Assembly: GCA_023435945.1 (NCBI GenBank)
Contig: JAEZLB010000172.1
Location: 1 to 5,233 of the forward strand
Direction: 5' to 3'
From: Pseudomonadota bacterium
GTDB lineage: Bacteria > Pseudomonadota > Gammaproteobacteria > Burkholderiales > Burkholderiaceae_D
Length of the DNA stretch: 5,233 nucleotides
Under the pieces are notes generated by a model, which saw only the letters and a list, made by a program, of their open reading frames with translations, made no database searches and was not told where the DNA came from. Shown in pieces: positions 1 through 3,812 of the stretch. The translations under genes and the position numbers were made by a program. Position 1 is the stretch's first letter; every line of letters begins with the position of its first letter.

Positions 1-35
1 TGTCCGATCAACGTGACCTTGTTCAGGGTAGCCAT
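1..35 (-). CDS. ssb: Single-stranded DNA-binding protein, N-terminal fragment (gene continues beyond window)
   Basis: Only the first 11 codons lie in the window. They read MATLNKVTLIG, which matches the characteristic opening of bacterial and phage SSB proteins (M-A-x-x-N-K-V-x-L-I-G, the first beta strand of the OB fold). The start is supported by an AAGGA Shine-Dalgarno sequence at 42-46, 6 nt upstream of the ATG. SSB coats single-stranded DNA during replication and recombination. The gene starts 15 nt after the Gp157-family stop and runs in the same direction, so it belongs to the same phage operon. Known biology of Sak4-type annealing proteins, which work with a cognate SSB, makes a functional link to the ATPase two genes upstream likely. 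The remainder of the protein, including any acidic C-terminal tail, is outside the window. Confidence 0.85.
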   Translation of the reverse strand, partial: MATLNKVTLIG

Positions 36-41
36 AACATT

Positions 42-46
42 TCCTT
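42..46 (-). promoter_or_regulatory. Ribosome binding site of ssb
   Basis: AAGGA on the minus strand, 6 nt before the ATG at 35. It lies in the short gap after the Gp157-family stop codon and fixes the ssb start; another ATG at 40-38 is out of frame. Confidence 0.7.
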
Positions 47-50
47 TCGC

Positions 51-557
51 TCATAAAATTTCCAGGCGCAACCCCTGTTCTATATGCACGCCTGGTACTG
101 GAACCCCGGCCTTTAAAGCCGAGGCAATTGCCTTCTTGTCCGGGGAAGGCACCGGTGCCGGATGGTGAATCAGGAAGTCCTCCGGCAGGACTTTTTCATC
201 GTCGATCACAACCGCTGGCGGATTCTTGCGCACCGCCAGCGCAAACAGGGCAGTGCTCGCTTTCTCGCGTCCCGCCGCCTGCATCAGGTCCAGTATCAAT
301 CGGCGGCCACGCTGGGCAGAGCGCTGCAAGGCTGCTTCGCGCTGCTGCAGGTTGTCTATGGTGCGGCGTACCCCTTCGGCAGCCGCTTCCACGTTGCAGA
401 CCATCTTGGCCAGGTTTTCCAGCTGTTCGTCGAGCGGACCGGAGATGGACTCCAGCGTATCGGCAATCAGTTGTGGATCATCGTGCTGCTCCGCCAGCAG
501 TTCGGCCAGCCGTCGGTACTGTGCAGCCAGCTCGAACGCTTCAAACACGGGATTCAT
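51..557 (-). CDS. Siphovirus Gp157-family protein (phage DNA-metabolism operon)
   Basis: 168-aa protein recognised as Gp157-like (Pfam Siphovirus Gp157) by layout. An N-terminal helical, coiled-coil-prone part covers roughly residues 5-95 (heptad-like stretch from DEQLENLAKMV to QQREAALQR). It is followed by the family's conserved C-terminal pattern: ALAVRKNPPAVVIDDE (about 105-121), a LPEDFL segment, then PDKKAIASALKAG and VPGVHIEQGLRLEI near the end. The molecular function of the family is not established; an early annotation ties it to phage resistance, but its steady position among recombination genes suggests a role in phage DNA metabolism. The ATG overlaps the stop of the upstream ATPase gene by 4 nt (ATGA), implying translational coupling, and GGAG at 565-568 serves as ribosome binding site 7 nt upstream. 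ssb follows 15 nt downstream. No membrane segment or signal peptide is visible. Confidence 0.82.
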   Translation of the reverse strand: MNPVFEAFELAAQYRRLAELLAEQHDDPQLIADTLESISGPLDEQLENLAKMVCNVEAAAEGVRRTIDNLQQREAALQRSAQRGRRLILDLMQAAGREKASTALFALAVRKNPPAVVIDDEKVLPEDFLIHHPAPVPSPDKKAIASALKAGVPVPGVHIEQGLRLEIL

Positions 558-1606
558 GCATGGACTCCGAAGATGTCGCCTTCATGCGCCTCCAGCTGCG
601 CCTTGCGCGCATCCTTGGCGCTGGTCAGTTCGCGCAGCGCTTCCTGGTCGCCAATGGCGTTGGCGGTTCGGTAAGCGCTGGAGAAAGCATTGAACAACTG
701 GTCCACGCTGCCGGCGTTTTGTATCGTATCCAGCAAATGCGCCTTCTGTTCCGCGTCCATGGTCGGCACCTGCCGGATTTCCTCTTCACCGGTTTCCAGC
801 CATTGCAGCAACTGGCGGCCGGTGTCGATGTCCGGGCGAATGATGGAACCATCCAGCAGGCGTGTGCGGTCCTTGCTCACGAACGCCTGGTGCTGCGCAT
901 CGAGTTCCATGAAAACGGTGAACTCGTATTCGATGCCATCGCGCATGACGGGCGCCAGCCCGATCTTCCTGACCGTCATCTTTCCGGTGCGCTCGTCCTT
1001 CTCCTGCACATACTCGGTTTTCGCGCGCATGGTCGCAATGATGTGGCAGGGCGACTGCAGCAAGGCTTCCACCAGCGCATTGTGCTCAGGCGTGACCTGG
1101 CGCCAGGCGGCCCAGGTATTGCCGGATTTGTCAGCAATCTTGCCCTGGCGGTCGAGCGAGCCACCCTCCCCAGTCCAGGCATGCGACAGGCTGTCGACGA
1201 TGATGGTCTGCACCCCTGCGCGCTCCAGCGTGCGGATCGCCTCAATGTAACGTGCCGGCGTAAACGGCGGGGTCAGCGTGATGACGTCATAGCCTTCCGG
1301 CAGCAGGTCGGCATACAGTTCACCGCTGCCATGCTCGGTGTCGATCATGCCTATGCGCCCGCCCAGGCCGCTGGCGATCATCAGCGCGGAATAGGTTTTG
1401 CCGCTGCCCGCAGGACCCGACATACCCAGGCGCAGCTTGGCGCGCCGCTTGGTGGCGCGGTGAATTTCAAAGTTACTCATAGTCTTCCTTTCAGTCATCT
1501 CGGCACTCAACTGCGCGGCCAACTGCTCCGCTTCCCACTGCTCCATCCGGCCGATCTGCGCATACCACTGCAAACCGCCGTCATCCGTATTTCCTCGAGA
1601 ATCCAT
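554..1606 (-). CDS. Phage RecA-core ATPase, Sak4/AAA_24-type single-strand annealing recombinase
   Basis: P-loop ATPase of phage recombination operons. From the ATG at 1606 it is 350 aa; from the internal ATG at 1480 it is 308 aa. In the short form the order is a basic lead-in (RATKRRAKLRLG), Walker A GPAGSGKT at residues 22-29, an IDTE motif at 46-49, Walker B TIIVDS at 92-97 (Asp96) and a helical C-terminal region. This is a RecA-like core without the DNA-binding extensions of host RecA, as in the Sak4 group, whose members anneal single strands and cooperate with phage SSB; a Gp157 gene and ssb follow directly. Both starts have ribosome binding sites (GGAG at 1613-1616; AAGGA at 1486-1490). 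Family proteins usually begin about 20 residues before Walker A, favouring 1480, but the upstream 42 codons (MDSRGNTDDGG onward, with a WEAEQLAAQL helix) look truly coding, so the longer start is annotated. A TTG at 1612 is a third, weaker option. Family call is firm; the biochemical role is inferred. Confidence 0.85.
   Translation of the reverse strand: MDSRGNTDDGGLQWYAQIGRMEQWEAEQLAAQLSAEMTERKTMSNFEIHRATKRRAKLRLGMSGPAGSGKTYSALMIASGLGGRIGMIDTEHGSGELYADLLPEGYDVITLTPPFTPARYIEAIRTLERAGVQTIIVDSLSHAWTGEGGSLDRQGKIADKSGNTWAAWRQVTPEHNALVEALLQSPCHIIATMRAKTEYVQEKDERTGKMTVRKIGLAPVMRDGIEYEFTVFMELDAQHQAFVSKDRTRLLDGSIIRPDIDTGRQLLQWLETGEEEIRQVPTMDAEQKAHLLDTIQNAGSVDQLFNAFSSAYRTANAIGDQEALRELTSAKDARKAQLEAHEGDIFGVHA
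1486..1490 (-). promoter_or_regulatory. Internal ribosome binding site for the short form of the Sak4-like ATPase
   Basis: AAGGA on the minus strand, 5 nt before the in-frame ATG at 1480-1478. That start gives MSNFEIHRATKRR, the usual N-terminus for this family. The site lies inside the open frame that begins at 1606, so two isoforms could be made. Confidence 0.5.
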
Positions 1607-1612
1607 GCTCAA

Positions 1613-1616
1613 CTCC
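1613..1616 (-). promoter_or_regulatory. Ribosome binding site for the long form of the Sak4-like ATPase
   Basis: GGAG on the minus strand, 6 nt before the ATG at 1606. It lies next to a small 5-bp inverted repeat (CCAGC at 1615-1619 and GCTGG at 1627-1631), whose stem partly overlaps the Shine-Dalgarno and could modulate access to it. Confidence 0.45.
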
Positions 1617-1631
1617 AGCCAATACCGCTGG

Positions 1632-1652
1632 CCACTATCTAAAAGGTAGTGG
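1632..1652. repeat. Inverted repeat between the 207-aa gene and the ATPase gene
   Basis: CCACTATCT and AGGTAGTGG form 9-bp arms with one mismatch around a 3-nt AAA loop. It sits in the 72-nt gap between two co-directional leftward genes. There is no T-run on either strand after the stem, so it is not a canonical terminator; it may be an mRNA processing or attenuation hairpin. Confidence 0.45.
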
Positions 1653-1678
1653 TTGTAAACACAAAAATGACGCGTTGT

Positions 1679-2302
1679 TCAATGCAGCTTGCAAATCACC
1701 GGCTCCGGCATCAGCTCATCCATCGCCTCTTCCGGCAATAGCGGCGCGACATGCTCGGCACTCAGCCTGTGCTGCGCCACGGCCTCCAGCAAAGTTTTGC
1801 GGCGCCCGGCCAGGTCGCTGCCCAGCGAAGGAATCCAGCGCACCGGCTCGCCCCGCATGCGCGCTTCCACCAGCGCCTTGCGGTAAGCCTGTTCGAAAGT
1901 TTGGCGAGCGCCCGCTTCGTCGCCCTCCACCAACTGCGGCAAGGCCATGCTCCATGCCAGCACGATTTCACTGGTCCAGACCACGGAAGCACTCTCGCTG
2001 CGCGGCAGCAGATCCCAGGCTGCGGTGATATCCGGCCGGCCGTCATCAATGCGCAGCACGATTTCCGGCAAAGTGAGCGCTCCCTGTACCTCCATACGGC
2101 AGCGCGTCAGCGCCGCCAGAACCTGCTCCTGGGGCAAATTCGCCAGATCCTGCGCCATGAGCCGGGCGGCACCCGTTGATAGGGGTCGGCCACAGATTTC
2201 GGCGCTTAGCAGCAGGGTTTCAACCAACGGATCAACACTATCGGCGGGATCGGGTGACGGGTAGTCACTTCCCAACGGATAACCGGAATGCGGGTAACGC
2301 AT
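1679..2302 (-). CDS. Uncharacterised phage protein, 207 aa, first gene of the leftward operon
   Basis: I do not recognise a named family with certainty; it resembles uncharacterised proteins found in proteobacterial prophages beside recombination genes. The first 25 residues are rich in Pro, Ser, Tyr and Asp and probably disordered. Residues about 37-90 form a helical block (RPLSTGAARLMAQDL, LPQEQVLAALTRCRME, then LTLPEIVLRIDDGRPD), an arrangement reminiscent of the N-terminal domain of phage helicase loader/inhibitor proteins such as G39P; that likeness is a pattern impression only. A Trp-containing middle part (TAAWDLLPRSESASVVWTSEIVLAW, in two helices about 93-118) and a helix at 130-148 precede a conserved-looking tail (WIPSLGSDLAGRR, then HRLSAEHVAPLLP, 156-190). 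The start is strong: AAGGAG at 2310-2315, 7 nt before the ATG. No transmembrane or metal-binding motif is seen. Its place at the head of the operon suits an early replication function. Confidence 0.7.
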   Translation of the reverse strand: MRYPHSGYPLGSDYPSPDPADSVDPLVETLLLSAEICGRPLSTGAARLMAQDLANLPQEQVLAALTRCRMEVQGALTLPEIVLRIDDGRPDITAAWDLLPRSESASVVWTSEIVLAWSMALPQLVEGDEAGARQTFEQAYRKALVEARMRGEPVRWIPSLGSDLAGRRKTLLEAVAQHRLSAEHVAPLLPEEAMDELMPEPVICKLH

Positions 2303-2416
2303 CGTTCATCTCCTTGAGAGGCACTGCCGGATAGGCAGGAATGCGAATTAAGGGGGTATTCAGATCAATTCAAACCAAAGAGGTTCTGTTACTCCTAAAT
2401 TGGTTGCACTAACTCA

Positions 2417-2441
2417 ACAAGGAGACTTGTAAATGCGCTAA
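2417..2441 (+). other. Two-codon minigene (ATG CGC TAA) behind a strong Shine-Dalgarno
   Basis: AAGGAG at 2419-2424 is followed after 8 nt by ATG CGC TAA at 2433-2441. The Shine-Dalgarno lies in a small dyad, ACAAG-N4-CTTGT (2417-2430). It may be a translated minigene in the leader of the regulator transcript, the remnant of a lost gene start, or chance; nothing shows that it is transcribed. Confidence 0.3.
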
Positions 2442-2505
2442 ACTTCAGAGGGTCGTTCATTCATTAGAGACACTAGAGACCGGCTGACAGCAATAAGAAA
2501 AGTAG

Positions 2506-2522
2506 CGGACAACACCTGTCCG
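2506..2522. promoter_or_regulatory. Perfect dyad CGGACA-N5-TGTCCG, candidate operator or leader hairpin of the regulator gene
   Basis: Six-base perfect arms around the 5-nt spacer ACACC, ending at the first G of the regulator's Shine-Dalgarno (GGGGAG, 2522-2527). A 17-bp dyad directly ahead of a phage repressor-like gene is typical of an autoregulatory operator. As RNA the same sequence would form a hairpin abutting the ribosome binding site. Neither role can be separated from sequence alone, and no second copy was found in the window. Confidence 0.4.
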
Positions 2523-2534
2523 GGGAGTAATTAC

Positions 2535-2912
2535 ATGGCCATGGATAGCGCCCAGATACGACACGCCAATTTCATGCGGCTGTTCGCCGACTTCATCAAC
2601 GATCATCCTCAGATGCCGCGTCGCGGCATGCTCAAACTGTTCGCTCAGAAGCTGGCGCTTTCCGAGCGCTACCTCAGTCACATCAAGTGCCAGCGCAAGA
2701 ACATCGGCCATCAAGTCGCGCGCGCCATAGAAAAAAATCTCGGCTTGCCGCATGGCTGGATGGATCAGGACCACGCTACACACAACACACCGGCGGATGA
2801 CCACGAAAAACTCTTCATCGAAACCGCCTTAACCCTGTTCCGTTCACGTCCCCAGCAGGCCCGTGAAGTCATGATGAATCTGCTGCGCCAGCAGCTGCTC
2901 GACGCCGCCTGA
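2535..2912 (+). CDS. Cro/CI-like helix-turn-helix phage regulator, no peptidase domain
   Basis: 125-aa DNA-binding protein. Residues 9-24 form an N-terminal helix (RHANFMRLFADFINDH). The helix-turn-helix spans about 33-55 (LKLFAQKLALSERYLSHIKCQRK), followed by NIGHQVARAIEKNLGLPHGWMD (56-77), an ending typical of the DNA-binding domain of lambdoid-type CI repressors (IG..LAR.IE..LGLP.GW.D). After an Asp/His-rich linker (about 78-91) comes a short helical segment (92-125) that may dimerise the protein. The S24/LexA-like peptidase domain of classical CI is absent, so RecA-stimulated self-cleavage is not expected. It is transcribed away from the phage operon, the usual place for its controlling repressor. 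GGGGAG (2522-2527) lies 7 nt before the ATG; a second ATG two codons later is possible. It is likely autoregulated through the upstream dyad. Regulator identity is fairly sure, target genes are inferred. Confidence 0.78.
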   Translation: MAMDSAQIRHANFMRLFADFINDHPQMPRRGMLKLFAQKLALSERYLSHIKCQRKNIGHQVARAIEKNLGLPHGWMDQDHATHNTPADDHEKLFIETALTLFRSRPQQAREVMMNLLRQQLLDAA

Positions 2913-2933
2913 TCCTTTACCTCGCCGCGATCA

Positions 2934-2955
2934 AGAAGAGGTATACCCCTCTTCT
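2934..2955 (+). terminator. Hairpin 22 nt after the regulator stop codon (possible terminator)
   Basis: Perfect 8-bp arms AGAAGAGG and CCTCTTCT enclose TATACC. It is correctly placed to end the regulator transcript, but the stem is only moderately GC-rich and no T-run follows, so it may instead stabilise the mRNA 3' end. Confidence 0.35.
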
Positions 2956-2961
2956 ACTGCC

Positions 2962-2984
2962 CTGCAATGCATAAGGCATCGCAG
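2962..2984 (+). terminator. Second hairpin downstream of the regulator (weak terminator candidate)
   Basis: CTGCAATGC and GCATCGCAG are 9-base arms with one mismatch and an ATAAG loop, 6 nt after the first hairpin. Two stems in tandem after one gene suggest a 3' end structure. A T-run is lacking. Confidence 0.3.
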
Positions 2985-3023
2985 CGTTGAATGTTGTCAT
3001 TAACGATTCAATTTTGATAGCAA

Positions 3024-3052
3024 ATTATACTACCAAAATGGTACTGCCACAA
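3024..3052 (-). promoter_or_regulatory. Candidate sigma-70 promoter on the minus strand with an internal dyad
   Basis: Reading leftward: TTGTGG (3052-3047), 17-nt spacer, then a perfect TATAAT (3029-3024). The -35 matches consensus only in TTG. A perfect 13-bp dyad, TACCA-AAA-TGGTA (3031-3043), fills the spacer and could be a regulator site. Transcription would start near 3017 and run antisense into the regulator gene, because no leftward gene lies between. The perfect -10 could also be chance in AT-rich DNA. Confidence 0.35.
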
Positions 3053-3104
3053 CCAATACTCACACACACAAAATGAGAAATATGCGGCGATCTTTCGCCT
3101 TTAT

Positions 3105-3124
3105 TGGCAAATATGCTGGCAAAT
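3105..3124 (+). repeat. Direct repeat TGGCAAAT, two copies
   Basis: TGGCAAAT occurs at 3105-3112 and 3117-3124, 12 bp apart (about one helical turn). The GCAAAT core also occurs at 3020-3025 and 3148-3153, and inverted as ATTTGC at 3238-3243. The clustering suggests protein-binding sites, but the motif is short and the DNA AT-rich. Confidence 0.4.
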
Positions 3125-3181
3125 TGATGCTTTATGTAACTTTTTAAGCAAATGTCGCGAGGAAGCTTTAACGGTTTAATC

Positions 3182-3199
3182 ACTGTTTTTCTATACAGT
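3182..3199. promoter_or_regulatory. LexA-binding site (SOS box)
   Basis: ACTGTTTTTCTATACAGT fits the beta/gammaproteobacterial LexA consensus CTGT-N8-ACAG exactly, and the palindrome extends one base pair outward on both sides. The core spacer is AT-rich, as in strong SOS boxes. On the minus strand a moderate promoter overlaps it: CTTACA, 18-nt spacer, TATAGA with the -10 inside the box. No protein gene follows closely on either side. LexA would repress transcription here and release it on DNA damage; the product could be an untranslated RNA, or the site may be a remnant. Confidence 0.6.
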
Positions 3200-3376
3200 T
3201 ATTCTCTCCCGGAGCTGTAAGCGCTTCCAAACCTGAAATTTGCGAAAAATTTTCTTTCCTGGCAACTTCTCGAGGCGCTCGCCTGCTTAGTCAGATTCTA
3301 GTTTTAGGGGGTTGTGGAGGAAACGCAGGGAAAAGAAACGTACGGATTGCCCCTTCCTCTTATTTCCTGCTTACGT

Positions 3377-3406
3377 TTACTCCCGCCTTCCACCCAGCGG
3401 GAGTAA
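3377..3406. repeat. Perfect 10-bp inverted repeat
   Basis: TTACTCCCGC (3377-3386) and GCGGGAGTAA (3397-3406) flank a 10-nt loop. The stem is stable, with six G-C pairs. No T-run lies next to it. It is the first of several stems in the 3377-3688 segment. Confidence 0.6.
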
Positions 3407-3465
3407 GTTGGCACTAAACCAGTCATCACAAACGGAAGACAGCCGTAGAGGCAGAAGGAGTGCGG

Positions 3466-3499
3466 GCGCCTGGCAGCGATTAGGCTACCGGGCAGGCGC
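3466..3499. repeat. 7-bp inverted repeat
   Basis: GCGCCTG (3466-3472) and CAGGCGC (3493-3499) with a 20-nt loop that itself contains a short AGC/GCT pairing (3475-3477 with 3484-3486). Confidence 0.4.
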
Positions 3500-3520
3500 G
3501 ATGGGGGCTTTGAATAGATT

Positions 3521-3555
3521 TCCCCCATTGCGGCAAGAGAAAGCCGTCTGGGGGA
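3521..3555. repeat. Bulged inverted repeat TCCCCCA...CGGC / GCCG...TGGGGGA
   Basis: TCCCCCA (3521-3527) pairs with TGGGGGA (3549-3555), and CGGC (3531-3534) pairs with GCCG (3543-3546). They are separated by a 3/2-nt internal loop and closed by AAGAGAAA. This makes a strong GC-rich stem in RNA of either strand. Confidence 0.5.
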
Positions 3556-3641
3556 GCGGGGAGTTCCGGCAGCCAGCAACGTCGACTGCGAGCACCCATG
3601 ACGCGCATGGTGCGCATGGTGTGCGGGCATGAATCAAGAAT

Positions 3642-3659
3642 CCTGATCTGTAAATCAGG
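3642..3659. repeat. 6-bp inverted repeat
   Basis: CCTGAT (3642-3647) and ATCAGG (3654-3659) with loop CTGTAA. It lies 2 nt from the stronger terminator-like stem at 3662-3688 and would be the second stem of a tandem 3' end for the leftward monooxygenase transcript. Confidence 0.4.
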
Positions 3660-3661
3660 CA

Positions 3662-3688
3662 GAAAGAGACTCGCGAAAAGTCTCTTTC
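3662..3688 (-). terminator. Strong hairpin downstream of the monooxygenase gene, probable terminator
   Basis: Perfect 10-bp arms GAAAGAGACT and AGTCTCTTTC with a 7-nt loop, about 125 nt beyond the monooxygenase stop at 3813 in the direction of its transcription. On the minus strand the 3' arm ends in CTCTTTC, giving a short pyrimidine run within the stem rather than a clean T-tail. It is nearly symmetrical and could act for either strand. Confidence 0.45.
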
Positions 3689-3812
3689 CTCCATCGCCTA
3701 TAAGCGAATGCGCTGTGGACGGCTTTTCAATCAGCGGCACGAGCACCTTGTGCATCGCTTTTCATTGCGACGCGCCCATCGCCTTCACCAAGCGATGTTT
3801 GGGGAATGCCTC

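Larger units (their letters stand above)
2303..2534. promoter_or_regulatory. Divergent intergenic control region
   Basis: This stretch separates the leftward phage operon from the rightward Cro/CI-like regulator, the classic place for an early promoter and operators. Visible elements are CTGCC-N5-GGCAG (2324-2338), AACCAA (2373-2378) with TTGGTT (2400-2405), ACAAG-N4-CTTGT (2417-2430), two direct TAGAGAC copies (2465-2471 and 2474-2480) and CGGACA-N5-TGTCCG (2506-2522). A CTGACA hexamer at 2484-2489 resembles a -35 box for the rightward gene, but no good -10 follows it. No strong sigma-70 pair stands out on either strand, so exact promoters are not assigned. Confidence 0.5.
2913..3812. other. 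About 900-bp non-coding, structure-rich region between phage and chromosomal genes
   Basis: No convincing protein gene is present on either strand: the open frames here lack ribosome binding sites, protein-like composition or recognisable domains. The first part (about 2985-3260) is AT-rich and holds a minus-strand promoter-like site, GCAAAT repeats and a LexA box. The second part (about 3300-3690) is GC-richer and packed with inverted repeats. No tRNA, tmRNA, integrase or clear attachment-site duplication is recognisable, so the exact phage/chromosome junction cannot be placed. It may hide an untranslated RNA, a dispersed intergenic repeat, or debris of prophage decay. Confidence 0.55.

Noticed and set aside
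128..1642. Long plus-strand open frame of 504 codons
   Set aside because: It lies antisense to the Gp157 and Sak4-like genes, which have clear family motifs, ribosome binding sites and tight operon spacing. Its own product has no recognisable domain and an Arg/Ala/Gln/Pro-rich shadow composition.
2457..2804. Minus-strand 115-codon frame opposite the regulator
   Set aside because: It is antisense to a gene with a clear helix-turn-helix and has no recognisable protein features. Antisense transcription is still possible, but not this protein.
2917..3000. 27-codon minus-strand frame (MTTFNAAMPYALQGSRRG onward) downstream of the candidate TATAAT promoter
   Set aside because: There is no Shine-Dalgarno before the ATG, and the frame is made of the arms of two hairpins, so it is more likely structural RNA or untranslated sequence.
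3152..3220. 22-codon plus-strand frame (MSRGSFNGLITVFLYSYSLPEL) overlapping the LexA box, considered as an SOS toxin of TisB type
   Set aside because: The SOS box lies inside the frame rather than upstream, and there is no Shine-Dalgarno.
3304..3632. Overlapping open frames on both strands (108 and 106 codons)
   Set aside because: Both cover the hairpin-rich segment, lack Shine-Dalgarno sequences and encode low-information Arg/Ser/Pro-rich products typical of translated intergenic repeats.
3630..3700. tRNA-like or attachment-site-like sequence near the tandem stems
   Set aside because: There is no T-loop GTTCGA-type motif, no cloverleaf pairing and no CCA end; the two stems are better read as a transcript end.
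3480..3755. Minus-strand 91-codon frame beginning MHKVLVPLIEKPS
   Set aside because: There is no ribosome binding site, the frame runs straight through the terminator-like stem, and its second half reads through the tandem repeat and the bulged hairpin. No family resemblance.
2913..3812. CRISPR array or anti-phage defence locus
   Set aside because: The repeats are short, dissimilar stems without regular spacing or equal-length spacers, and no Cas, toxin-antitoxin or nuclease gene is present.
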